From positions 1 through 11,386 of the forward strand of contig CAZFSF010000092.1 of NCBI GenBank assembly GCA_964522045.1: DNA of 11,386 bases. The letters are read 5' to 3'. The DNA comes from Desulfacyla sp964522045 (GTDB taxonomy: Bacteria; Desulfobacterota; DSM-4660; Desulfatiglandales; Desulfatiglandaceae). The notes under the pieces are model-generated. The model saw only the letters and a list, made by a program, of their open reading frames with translations, did not search any database and was not told the DNA's origin. A program made the translations under genes and the position numbers. Below are positions 1-6,563 of this stretch, piece after piece; position 1 is the stretch's first letter; the number at the start of each line of letters is the position of its first letter.

Positions 1-1715
1 ACATCGAAAAGATTCAATTTGTAGGGAATAAACATTATGATACTGATCAGCTCAAGGACATTATGGAAACCAGTGAGTGGTGGTTTCTTTCGTGGATTAC
101 CAAGGCCGGAATCTTAGATAGAAAGAAGCTTGAATTTGATGTTCACAAGATAAACGCATTTTATCACAACCATGGTTTTATCAAGGCGAAAGTGGGCGAA
201 CCGAAGGTCACCTATGATGATAAGCTCAAAGGCCTTGTCGTTACCATTGATATTGTTGAGGGGCATCAATATGGGGTCGGTAAGGTTGCGGTTGAGGGGA
301 CTCTAATAGAGCCTGCGGATAAACTCCTCAAGAAAGTCCGTATCGGTACGGAAAAGGTTTTCAATCGAGAGATCGTGCGGCAGGATATCTTAGCATTGAG
401 AGATGTATATGCTGATCACGGCTACGCCTATGCAGAGGTCAGGCCGATAGTCAAAGAGGACAATGAGAAGCATCTTGCCGCTATTACCTATGATATCTCT
501 AAAGGAGCAAAGGTTCGTTTTGAAAGGATTACTATCTCAGGGAACACGGTGACAAGAGATAAGGTCATTAGACGTGAATTGAAGGTCATAGAAGGGGAAT
601 ATTTTAGTGGCAGAAATCTGAAACGAAGCAGCGCAAACCTTAACAGGCTTGGTTTTTTTGAGGACGTGCAGTTAGAGACAAAAAAAGGAAGCAGCGACGA
701 TCTGATGAGGTTGGATGTCAAAGTAAAAGAGAAGGGGACTCGCACCTTCAGCGTTGGGGCAGGGTACAGTTCTGCCTATTCGGCCTTTGTTACGTTTCAG
801 ATAGCGGATGAAAATTTCTTAGGGTACGGACAAAAGCTCCAGGCCGCGGCAAGGATTGGCGGGCGAAACACGGAATTTGATATAAGGTTTTTTGAACCAT
901 GGCTCTTTGATACGCGTGTCTCTTTCGGCGCTGATCTCTATACTTGGGATCAGGAGTACACCGACTACTCCAGAGACGCAATGGGGGCCGCTATCAACTT
1001 CGGATATCCTCTCGATATCATTGATGACTACACCAGGCTGCTGGCAAGATATGATTTTGACAATTCACGGATTTATGATGTTAATGCGACCGAGGGACCG
1101 CTGTACGATATGAAAGGTCGAAACATAACCAGCAGTGCGACGCTTGCAATAAAGCGGGACAGCAGAGATAAACTCTGGAACACCACAAAAGGATCGATTA
1201 ATGAACTATCATTTCAATATGCGGGATTAGGCGGGAATGAAAAATTCAACAAATACCGGGCCAGAACGGCCTGGTTTTTCCCCTTGTTCTGGGAGACGGT
1301 CTTTATGTTGCAGGGGCGAGTAGGCTATATCAAAGACAACGGGAAACTCTCTGTCTTCCAGAAATTCTTCTTAGGTGGCATCAACACGGTGCGGGGTTAT
1401 GATTATGAGAGCATCTCTCCTAAAGACGATAACGGATACCTGATCGGTGGCACCAAGATGGTGGTTTTTAATGTGGAATACCGTTTCCCGGTGCTCAAGG
1501 AACAGGGCGTGGTTGGTCTTGTGTTTTTTGACGCCGGTACGACCCGTGACGATTCGGCGTTCTTAAACCCTAGTGGACTCAGTAAGTCTGCCGGAGCCGG
1601 TGTCAGATGGTATTCGCCGATCGGGCCACTCCGCCTGGAGTATGGTTTTAAACTGGATAGGCAGGGGGATGAATCACTCGGCAAATGGGAATTTAGCGTA
1701 GGTAGTGCGTTTTAG
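1..1715 (+). CDS. bamA: BamA outer-membrane protein assembly factor (5' partial)
   Basis: Central subunit of the BAM complex, which folds and inserts beta-barrel proteins into the outer membrane. The reading frame is open from the window edge (first whole codon at position 3), so the start, signal peptide and first POTRA domains are missing; the Met codon at 63 is internal. The visible part begins with a POTRA opening (IEKIQFVGNKHY), and three POTRA units can be read: about codons 1-107, 108-188 and 189-265, counted from position 3. A 16-strand-type barrel domain follows. It carries the VRGY motif of the conserved loop 6 (codons at 1389-1400) and ends in Phe (FSVGSAF), as expected for a barrel C-terminal signal. 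The stop is TAG at 1713-1715. Skp follows 56 nt later, the usual bamA-skp-lpxD order. The identification is firm; only the N-terminus is unknown. Confidence 0.96.
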   Translation, partial: IEKIQFVGNKHYDTDQLKDIMETSEWWFLSWITKAGILDRKKLEFDVHKINAFYHNHGFIKAKVGEPKVTYDDKLKGLVVTIDIVEGHQYGVGKVAVEGTLIEPADKLLKKVRIGTEKVFNREIVRQDILALRDVYADHGYAYAEVRPIVKEDNEKHLAAITYDISKGAKVRFERITISGNTVTRDKVIRRELKVIEGEYFSGRNLKRSSANLNRLGFFEDVQLETKKGSSDDLMRLDVKVKEKGTRTFSVGAGYSSAYSAFVTFQIADENFLGYGQKLQAAARIGGRNTEFDIRFFEPWLFDTRVSFGADLYTWDQEYTDYSRDAMGAAINFGYPLDIIDDYTRLLARYDFDNSRIYDVNATEGPLYDMKGRNITSSATLAIKRDSRDKLWNTTKGSINELSFQYAGLGGNEKFNKYRARTAWFFPLFWETVFMLQGRVGYIKDNGKLSVFQKFFLGGINTVRGYDYESISPKDDNGYLIGGTKMVVFNVEYRFPVLKEQGVVGLVFFDAGTTRDDSAFLNPSGLSKSAGAGVRWYSPIGPLRLEYGFKLDRQGDESLGKWEFSVGSAF

Positions 1716-1771
1716 CCGACGGGGTTCGGGTTAAGCGTTTTTCAACAATTATCAATTGTGAGGGGGTAGAA

Positions 1772-2293
1772 ATGAAAAGGATTATTCTATTGTTTTTCTG
1801 TGTCTCATTACTTTTTTGTCTGCAAAACCGGATTGTCTGGGCAGAAGGCGTCAAAATCGGAGTACTCAACATGAAGAAGCTTCAACAGAATTCTGTCAGG
1901 TTTCAGCAAATCAGGGAGGGGTTGAAGTTGAAATTCAATACCCTTCAGAAGAAGTTGGATGGGGAGAGAGCACAGATAGCAAAGATCGAAGAAGAGTTGA
2001 GGAAACAGAGCATGATGTTGAGCCTTGATGCCAAAGAAGACAAGGAGATGGATTTGGGGAAAAGGACCCGGCATTATAAGTATATGTATGGCGAAGTCAC
2101 TCAGGAGATGAAAGACGCTGAGTTTGAGGCAACGAGAAAAGTCGGGAAAGAGATAGAAAAAATTGTGGAAAAAATTGCACAAAAGGAGGGATACACCATC
2201 ATCTTGGAGGCGGGCACAACGGGGCTTGTCTACTATAATAATGCCATAGATATCACGAGCCAGGTTACCGAGGCGTACGACAAGATGAAGTAA
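1772..2293 (+). CDS. skp: Skp/OmpH-family periplasmic chaperone
   Basis: Predicted periplasmic holdase that binds unfolded outer-membrane proteins after Sec export and hands them to BamA. The 173-residue product starts with a signal peptide (MKRI, then a hydrophobic stretch to about residue 22, likely cleaved near VWA-EG at 24/25). The mature start, VKIGVLNMKKLQ, is the typical beta-strand opening of the family (compare 'IGvvDmqrv'). Next comes a long charged helical hairpin (about residues 45-135) and a C-terminal strand part, GYTIILEAGTTGLVYYN, which is standard for OmpH/Skp. ATG 1772 has a purine-rich Shine-Dalgarno, AGGGGG (1761-1766), at good spacing. It lies between bamA and lpxD, as in many proteobacteria. 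Sequence conservation in this family is low, so the call rests on architecture plus context. Confidence 0.9.
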   Translation: MKRIILLFFCVSLLFCLQNRIVWAEGVKIGVLNMKKLQQNSVRFQQIREGLKLKFNTLQKKLDGERAQIAKIEEELRKQSMMLSLDAKEDKEMDLGKRTRHYKYMYGEVTQEMKDAEFEATRKVGKEIEKIVEKIAQKEGYTIILEAGTTGLVYYNNAIDITSQVTEAYDKMK

Positions 2294-2294
2294 T

Positions 2295-2306
2295 AGGAGA
2301 AGGCGG
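2295..2306 (+). promoter_or_regulatory. Shine-Dalgarno that fixes the lpxD TTG start
   Basis: The stretch AGGAGAAGGCGG lies immediately after the skp stop codon and a few bases before TTG 2310. It is the only plausible ribosome binding site near this gene, and no ATG or GTG exists in frame between the upstream TGA (2286-2288) and the TTG. It therefore supports initiation at the rare TTG codon. Confidence 0.6.
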
Positions 2307-2309
2307 GTT

Positions 2310-3350
2310 TTGGAAATAACACTTGAGAAAATTGCAGAAGTTGTGGGGGGAGAGGTCCTCGGGGAGAAGGGCCTTGTTATTACGGGCATCAACTCGTTGG
2401 ATGATGCAGGCCCCTCAGAGATCTCTTTTTTTGCTGACCGGCGATACAGGAAAGCCCTCAAGAAAACCAAGGCCGGCGCCATATTGATTTCCCGGGATGA
2501 CCGTTCTTTTGAAGGTGCCCGGGTGGTGGTCTCCAATCCTGAATTATCATATGCTAAGGTAGCGGCTGTTTTTGCCCCTCCGTTGTCCAGGCATCCGGGG
2601 GCAAGTCAGGGGGCTGTCATCCATGAAAACAGCCTGATCGGAAAAGATGTGTCGATTTACCCATTGGTGTATGTCGGTGAAGGTGCGGAGATTGGGGACG
2701 AGACAACTATTTTCCCCGGGGTGTTCATAGGCGAAGGAGTAAAGATTGGAAAGAGAAGCTTGATATATCCTAATGTAACCATTCTGCGAGATTGCCTGAT
2801 CGGAAACGATGTAATCCTCCATTCCGGCACTGTCATAGGGGATGATGGGTTCGGTTTTGTCAGAGATGGCCCCTCTTCAGTAAAGATTCCTCAGACCGGC
2901 ATAGTTCAGATAGATGATCATGTGGAGATCGGCGCCAATAACTGCATAGACCGTGCTGCATTGGGGAAGACATGGATAAAAAGGGGAACAAAAACCGACA
3001 ACCTGGTGCAAGTTGCCCATAATGTGGTCATCGGAGAGGATTCAATAATAGTTGCTCAGGCAGGGATCTCAGGGAGCTGTCATATCGGACGTGAGGTTAT
3101 TATGGGGGGGCAGGTCGGCACCATTGATCATATTGAGATTGGGGACAGGGCCATGATTGCCCCACAAGCCGGTGTCATGAAATCGATCCCTCCTGGGGAG
3201 GCTGTTTCAGGGTCTCCGGCCATTTCCCACCGCCTCCAGCTTAAGGTCTCCAGTTTGACAACACGGCTTCCAGAATTCAAAAAACGTCTCAGAGATCTTG
3301 AAAAAAAGATGGAGAAATTAGAGAAGCAATTAAATAAGGATGAGGTTTAA
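2310..3350 (+). CDS. lpxD: LpxD, UDP-3-O-(3-hydroxyacyl)glucosamine N-acyltransferase
   Basis: Third step of lipid A synthesis: transfers a 3-hydroxyacyl chain from ACP to the 2-amine of the UDP-3-acyl-glucosamine made by LpxC; cytoplasmic homotrimer. The 346 residues match the family length (E. coli 341). The N-terminal uridine-binding domain (about 1-100) contains ISFFADRRYRKALKKTKAGA. The left-handed beta-helix of hexapeptide repeats spans about 105-290. The catalytic His lies in VQVAHNVVIGE (His237, equivalent to E. coli His239). A C-terminal charged helix (about 309-346) follows. The start is TTG: the in-frame codons back to the TGA at 2286-2288 contain no ATG or GTG, and the product then opens MEITLEKIAEVVGGEV as LpxD proteins do. 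It overlaps nothing; fabZ starts 2 nt after its stop. Confidence 0.95.
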   Translation: MEITLEKIAEVVGGEVLGEKGLVITGINSLDDAGPSEISFFADRRYRKALKKTKAGAILISRDDRSFEGARVVVSNPELSYAKVAAVFAPPLSRHPGASQGAVIHENSLIGKDVSIYPLVYVGEGAEIGDETTIFPGVFIGEGVKIGKRSLIYPNVTILRDCLIGNDVILHSGTVIGDDGFGFVRDGPSSVKIPQTGIVQIDDHVEIGANNCIDRAALGKTWIKRGTKTDNLVQVAHNVVIGEDSIIVAQAGISGSCHIGREVIMGGQVGTIDHIEIGDRAMIAPQAGVMKSIPPGEAVSGSPAISHRLQLKVSSLTTRLPEFKKRLRDLEKKMEKLEKQLNKDEV

Positions 3351-3352
3351 TT

Positions 3353-3799
3353 ATGGATCTTCCCTTGAAATATGAAGATATCATAAAGATTCTTCCCCAC
3401 CGCTACCCTTTTTTGTTAGTTGACAAGATTATTGAAATGGAGATGGGCAAAAGGGTGGTCGGCATAAAAAACGTGACGGCAAATGAGCCCTTTTTTCAAG
3501 GCCATTTCCCGGGCAACCCGATAATGCCGGGGGTGCTTGTAATTGAGGCGATGGCGCAGGTAGGAGGGGTGCTTGCCCGCTTATCAATCCCAAATGTAAT
3601 GGAGCGGGGAGAGATGGGTGGAATTTTTTTTGTTTCTATGGATAAGGTCAAATTCAGAAAGCCCGTTGTCCCGGGCGACCAGATCAGATTCGAAGATGAA
3701 GCTTTAAGAACAGGGGGCAGGATATGGAAGATGGCCGGGAAGGCCTTTGTGGACGGTGATCTGGTTGCTGAAGCAATTCTCGTGGCTACCATAGGGTGA
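3353..3799 (+). CDS. fabZ: FabZ, 3-hydroxyacyl-ACP dehydratase
   Basis: Hot-dog-fold dehydratase of type II fatty acid synthesis: converts (3R)-hydroxyacyl-ACP to trans-2-enoyl-ACP in the cytoplasm. It competes with LpxA and LpxD for hydroxyacyl-ACP, which explains its place in the lipid A operon. At 148 residues it is full length. It shows the N-terminal ILPHRYPFLLVDKI motif and the active-site helix GHFPGNPIMPGVLVIEAMAQ. His51 and Glu65 are the expected catalytic pair; Glu at this position separates FabZ from FabA, which has Asp. ATG 3353 follows the lpxD stop by 2 nt, and its ribosome site (AAGGATGAGG) lies inside the end of lpxD, suggesting translational coupling. The stop TGA lies just upstream of the lpxA start. 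Confidence 0.97.
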   Translation: MDLPLKYEDIIKILPHRYPFLLVDKIIEMEMGKRVVGIKNVTANEPFFQGHFPGNPIMPGVLVIEAMAQVGGVLARLSIPNVMERGEMGGIFFVSMDKVKFRKPVVPGDQIRFEDEALRTGGRIWKMAGKAFVDGDLVAEAILVATIG

Positions 3800-3807
3800 T
3801 TGGATTG

Positions 3808-4593
3808 ATGACTAATAATACAGAGATCCATCCGTCGGCAGTGGTTAGTCCGGACGCTGAAATCGCTGCCGGGGTTAAGATAGGCCCCTATAGTACCGTG
3901 GGAGAGGATGTTATTATCGGGCGTGATACAGTGATAGGGCCTCATGTGGTCATTGAGAGTCACACCCGTATGGGAGAAAAAAACAGAATATATCCGTTTT
4001 CCTCCATAGGCACACCACCTCAGGACACGGGTTACAGTAACGAAAACACGCGTTTGATAATGGGTGATAACAATATAGTCAGGGAATATGTTACCATAAA
4101 CCGGGCTACCACAAAAGAGGATTGGGAAACGGTTATAGGTAATAACAACTACCTTATGGCCTATGCGCATGTTGCCCATGACTGCCATCTTGCGGATAGT
4201 GTCATCCTCACCAACGGGGCTACCTTGGGAGGCCACACTCAGGTTGGAGAATATGCCATTTTAGGGGCTTTTTTGGCTGTTCAGCAGTTTGTACGGATAG
4301 GTGCCCATGCCTATCTTGGAGCCAAAGCAGGGATTGACAGGGATGTGCCCCCCTTTATGATCACGGCAGGCCCAAGGGCCAAGCTATATGGCGTTAATCA
4401 AAAGGGGATGATTCGGAGAGGCTTCTCACAAGAGACTATCGACGTGCTGAAAAAGGCCTACAGCATCCTCTGGCGGAAAAACAGGAACCTAAGCGATGGA
4501 ATAGCTCAGGTGAGGCAAAAACTTGAACTTATCCCCGAATTGGAGATGCTTTTGGATTTTCTTGGTGAGTCAAAGAGAGGCATACTCAGGTGA
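3808..4593 (+). CDS. lpxA: LpxA, UDP-N-acetylglucosamine (or 3-amino analogue) acyltransferase
   Basis: First step of lipid A synthesis: transfers a 3-hydroxyacyl chain from ACP to the 3-position of UDP-GlcNAc; cytoplasmic homotrimer. Hexapeptide-repeat beta-helix fills about residues 6-185, followed by a C-terminal helical domain with RRGFSQETIDVLKKAY. The catalytic His is in AHVAHDC (His124, E. coli His125), and the GGH histidine (E. coli His144) is kept. The E. coli His160 position is Gln159 (AVQQF), and the hydrocarbon-ruler position (E. coli Gly173) is Ala172. ATG 3808 is preferred: GGTGAT at 3795-3800 gives a Shine-Dalgarno 7 nt upstream, and residue numbers then track E. coli by one. 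A GTG at 3796, overlapping the fabZ stop, would add four residues but lacks a ribosome site. Substrate choice between UDP-GlcNAc and UDP-GlcNAc3N cannot be read with certainty. Confidence 0.95.
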   Translation: MTNNTEIHPSAVVSPDAEIAAGVKIGPYSTVGEDVIIGRDTVIGPHVVIESHTRMGEKNRIYPFSSIGTPPQDTGYSNENTRLIMGDNNIVREYVTINRATTKEDWETVIGNNNYLMAYAHVAHDCHLADSVILTNGATLGGHTQVGEYAILGAFLAVQQFVRIGAHAYLGAKAGIDRDVPPFMITAGPRAKLYGVNQKGMIRRGFSQETIDVLKKAYSILWRKNRNLSDGIAQVRQKLELIPELEMLLDFLGESKRGILR

Positions 4594-4611
4594 TTGATGA
4601 TTGTTGATTTA
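4591..4611 (+). repeat. Three-copy imperfect heptamer tandem repeat
   Basis: TGATTGA, TGATTGT and TGATTTA lie head to tail from the lpxA stop codon onward; the TGA of the first copy is the stop itself. The repeats begin the only long gap of the operon and are followed by the hairpin and direct repeats described separately. Confidence 0.6.
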
Positions 4612-4654
4612 ATCCAAGACTGACAGGCACCTAAGGGGTGAAAAACACCAACTT

Positions 4655-4677
4655 TAGTCCCGCCTCAGGCGGGATTA
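4655..4677 (+). repeat. GC-rich inverted repeat (hairpin) in the lpxA-lpxI gap
   Basis: The core TCCCGCC-TCA-GGCGGGA (4658-4674) is a perfect 7-bp stem with a 3-nt loop. In RNA it can extend by one G-U and two A-U pairs to 4655/4677. It is not followed by a T-run, so it is a poor intrinsic terminator. It may be a REP-like dispersed element, an mRNA-stabilising hairpin or a weak attenuator between lpxA and lpxI. Confidence 0.6.
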
Positions 4678-4701
4678 GGCACTTTAAACTTTAGGCACTT
4701 T
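4675..4701 (+). repeat. 11-nt direct repeat before lpxI
   Basis: TTAGGCACTTT occurs at 4675-4685 and again at 4691-4701, a 16-nt period with AAACT between. The second copy ends a few bases before the lpxI start. It abuts the hairpin at 4655-4677, so the two probably form one intergenic element. Confidence 0.6.
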
Positions 4702-4706
4702 CTTTG

Positions 4707-5528
4707 ATGGTTGAGAATGGCGAAACAGTTGGTATGATTGCCGGGGGTGGGCAGTTTCCCTTGCTGATAGCCGACGCTGCAAAAAAGCAGGGTGTGCGAA
4801 TCGTGGCCGTGGCGCACCATGATGAGACCGAGCCCTCATTGTCAGACAAGGTCGATGAGATTGTCTGGATAAAGTTAGGGCAGTTGGGGCACTTGATTAA
4901 GGCTTTTAAGAAAAATGGCGTCAGAAATGCCCTGATGGCAGGGACTATCACCAAGAAGCGGATGTTCGAAAACATAAGACCTGATCTTAAAGGACTCGCA
5001 ATCGTATCAAAACTTGCCATTTTTCATGATGATGATATCTTAAGAGCCGTGACAAAGGAGTTAGCCAAGGAAGGTGTAGAGATTATAAGTTCTATCCGGT
5101 TCTTGCCTGATCTGATAGCGCCAGAGGGATGTCTTACGGCAAGGAGACCTAATAAGGCCGAAAGGGAAGATGTAGATTTCGGATGGAAGGTAGCCAAAGA
5201 ATTGGGGCGTTTGGATATCGGGCAGAGTGTAGTCGTAAGGAAGAAGACAGTCCTGGCCCTTGAAGCGATTGATGGCACCGACGCTACTATACTAAGGGGT
5301 GGGAGATTAGCCAAGGAAAAGGCCGTTGTGGTGAAAGTGAGCAAGCCGAATCAGGACCTCAGATTTGACGTGCCTTGTGTGGGCCTCGAAACGATTAAGA
5401 CGATGTCCAAGGTAAAAGGTGCGGTCCTGGCCGTTGAGGCAGGTTATACGCTGCTGTTTGATAAAGTAGAGATGATAGCAGAGGCTGACAGGGAAAATAT
5501 TTCCATAATTTCCATCAGTATGTCTTAG
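4707..5528 (+). CDS. lpxI: LpxI, UDP-2,3-diacylglucosamine pyrophosphatase
   Basis: Hydrolyses UDP-2,3-diacylglucosamine to lipid X plus UMP; the functional substitute for LpxH in lineages that lack it (family formerly DUF1009, founded on Caulobacter LpxI). The 273-residue product has the typical N-terminal glycine-rich strand-loop VGMIAGGGQFPLLIADAAKK. The family block VWIKLGQLGHLIKAFKKNGV and the MAGTITKKRMFENIRPDLK segment follow. The C-terminal domain carries the FDVPCVGLETIK motif; Asp221 there is the likely counterpart of the catalytic Asp reported for the Caulobacter enzyme (inference by motif). Start: ATG 4707 chosen; an adjacent in-frame TTG at 4704 is possible. No convincing Shine-Dalgarno precedes either, unlike most neighbours. 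Its location between lpxA and lpxB agrees with the role. Confidence 0.93.
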   Translation: MVENGETVGMIAGGGQFPLLIADAAKKQGVRIVAVAHHDETEPSLSDKVDEIVWIKLGQLGHLIKAFKKNGVRNALMAGTITKKRMFENIRPDLKGLAIVSKLAIFHDDDILRAVTKELAKEGVEIISSIRFLPDLIAPEGCLTARRPNKAEREDVDFGWKVAKELGRLDIGQSVVVRKKTVLALEAIDGTDATILRGGRLAKEKAVVVKVSKPNQDLRFDVPCVGLETIKTMSKVKGAVLAVEAGYTLLFDKVEMIAEADRENISIISISMS

Positions 5529-5554
5529 GGCTTCCGGGGAACAACACGCATCCC

Positions 5555-5587
5555 TGAAACAGGATAAAACAGATGAAACAGGATAAA
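5555..5587 (+). repeat. 14-nt direct repeat spanning the oxidoreductase start
   Basis: TGAAACAGGATAAA is present at 5555-5568 and at 5574-5587, offset by 19 nt. The first copy supplies the AGGAT ribosome site, and the second contains the start region just inside ATG 5573. The offset is not a multiple of three, so it does not repeat the protein sequence. Confidence 0.65.
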
Positions 5588-6544
5588 CTTAGAGTCGCAG
5601 TGATTGGGGTAGGACACCTTGGGGAATACCATGTACAAAAATACAAGGGTATCCCGGGGGTGGAACTCGTTGGTGTGGTGGATGTGGACGCTGATCGCGT
5701 CAATGAGATAGCACAACGTTACGACACAAAGCCCTATGGGGATCACCGGAATATCTTAGACAGGGTGGACGCAGTGAGCCTGGCAGTGACCACTGAGATG
5801 CATTTTGAGGTAGCGAAGGATATCCTGAAAAAGGGGATCCACATGCTAATCGAAAAGCCTATTACCTATGACCTCAGAGAGGCTGATACCCTGATCAGCA
5901 TGGCCCGGCAACGGGATCTGGTACTGCAGGTGGGCCTGATAGAACGCTTTAATCCGGCCATTGTTGAGATGGAGCGCATGTTGAACAGCCCCGTCTTTAT
6001 TGAGTCTCATCGCATGAACCTTTTCACAAAAAGGGGGCTGGACGTTGATGTGGTGCTCGACCTGATGATCCACGATCTGGATATCATTCTCCATATTGTT
6101 CCGTCAGAGGTGAAAGAGATCCATGCAGTGGGTATGCCTGTAATTACCGACAAAACGGACATTGCTAACGTCAGGCTTATTTTTGAAAACGGGACCGCCG
6201 CCAATCTGACCGCAAGCCGGGTATCAGGGAAGATGTTGAGGAAGATCCGTGTGTTTCAGCCGGACGCATATATATCTGCCGATTGCGGAAAAAGGCAACT
6301 TACTGTAATCAGCCTTGACCCTGAGAAAAAAGATTCAGATGATTTCCCTCAGGTGGGTACAAGTAAAGAGAAATATTCTGAGAGTGACCCTCTAAACGAT
6401 GAGATATCTTCGTTTATCAGCGCTGTCACAAATGGATCAGATCCGGTAGTGACCGGTGAGGATGGGCGAAATGCCTTAAGAGTCGCCCTCAATATTATTG
6501 ACCAAATTGAGGGAGGCTGTAAGAATTTTAGACCCACCTTCTAA
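5573..6544 (+). CDS. Gfo/Idh/MocA-family NAD(P)-dependent oxidoreductase, possible GnnA-type
   Basis: Cytoplasmic sugar dehydrogenase of the Gfo/Idh/MocA family, 323 residues. The N-terminal Rossmann fold starts VAVIGVGHLGEYHVQKY, with the dinucleotide motif GVGHLG at about residues 12-17. It carries the family EKP motif (Glu94-Lys95-Pro96), the stretch GLIERFNPA (Glu124-Arg125) and the active-site-type segment LMIHDLDII (His167, Asp168). A two-domain length is complete. It is wedged between lpxI and lpxB, so a role in the lipid A sugar or its regulation is likely. In Acidithiobacillus ferrooxidans the GnnA oxidase, which makes the 3-keto form of UDP-GlcNAc, also lies between lpxA and lpxB; equivalence here is an inference, and no GnnB aminotransferase is seen. 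ATG 5573 follows an AGGAT ribosome site. The last codons overlap the longest possible lpxB frame. Confidence 0.88.
   Translation: MKQDKLRVAVIGVGHLGEYHVQKYKGIPGVELVGVVDVDADRVNEIAQRYDTKPYGDHRNILDRVDAVSLAVTTEMHFEVAKDILKKGIHMLIEKPITYDLREADTLISMARQRDLVLQVGLIERFNPAIVEMERMLNSPVFIESHRMNLFTKRGLDVDVVLDLMIHDLDIILHIVPSEVKEIHAVGMPVITDKTDIANVRLIFENGTAANLTASRVSGKMLRKIRVFQPDAYISADCGKRQLTVISLDPEKKDSDDFPQVGTSKEKYSESDPLNDEISSFISAVTNGSDPVVTGEDGRNALRVALNIIDQIEGGCKNFRPTF
6511..6516 (+). promoter_or_regulatory. Strong Shine-Dalgarno-like GGGAGG at the oxidoreductase-lpxB junction
   Basis: GGGAGG lies inside the end of the oxidoreductase gene. In the lpxB frame the codon 8 nt downstream is ATT at 6525, with no ATG, GTG or TTG nearby; the first standard start after it is GTG 6564. 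It may serve an unusual ATT initiation or be a chance purine run. Confidence 0.35.
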
Positions 6545-6563
6545 TATCAGGGATCACAAGCTG

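Noticed and set aside
63..65. ATG 63 as the bamA start
   Set aside because: The same frame is open upstream to position 3 and encodes a POTRA beginning (IEKIQFVGNKHY), so this Met is internal.
1745..1759. ACAATT-ATC-AATTGT dyad before skp
   Set aside because: A 6-bp AT-rich stem is weak, has no T-run and could occur by chance; it is neither a terminator nor a clear operator.
1808..2536. 242-codon open frame on the minus strand across skp and lpxD
   Set aside because: It lies fully opposite two well-supported genes, has low-complexity content, no recognisable domain and no ribosome site. It is a shadow frame.
3796..3798. GTG 3796 as the lpxA start
   Set aside because: It overlaps the fabZ stop but has no ribosome site. 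ATG 3808 has GGTGAT at good spacing and gives residue numbering that matches E. coli.
3496..4236. 246-codon open frame on the minus strand across fabZ and lpxA
   Set aside because: It is antisense to conserved catalytic regions of both genes and has no family features, so I treat it as chance openness.
4658..4674. Hairpin between lpxA and lpxI as an intrinsic terminator
   Set aside because: The stem is strong, but no T-run follows and lpxI needs transcription from upstream; a repeat element is a better reading.
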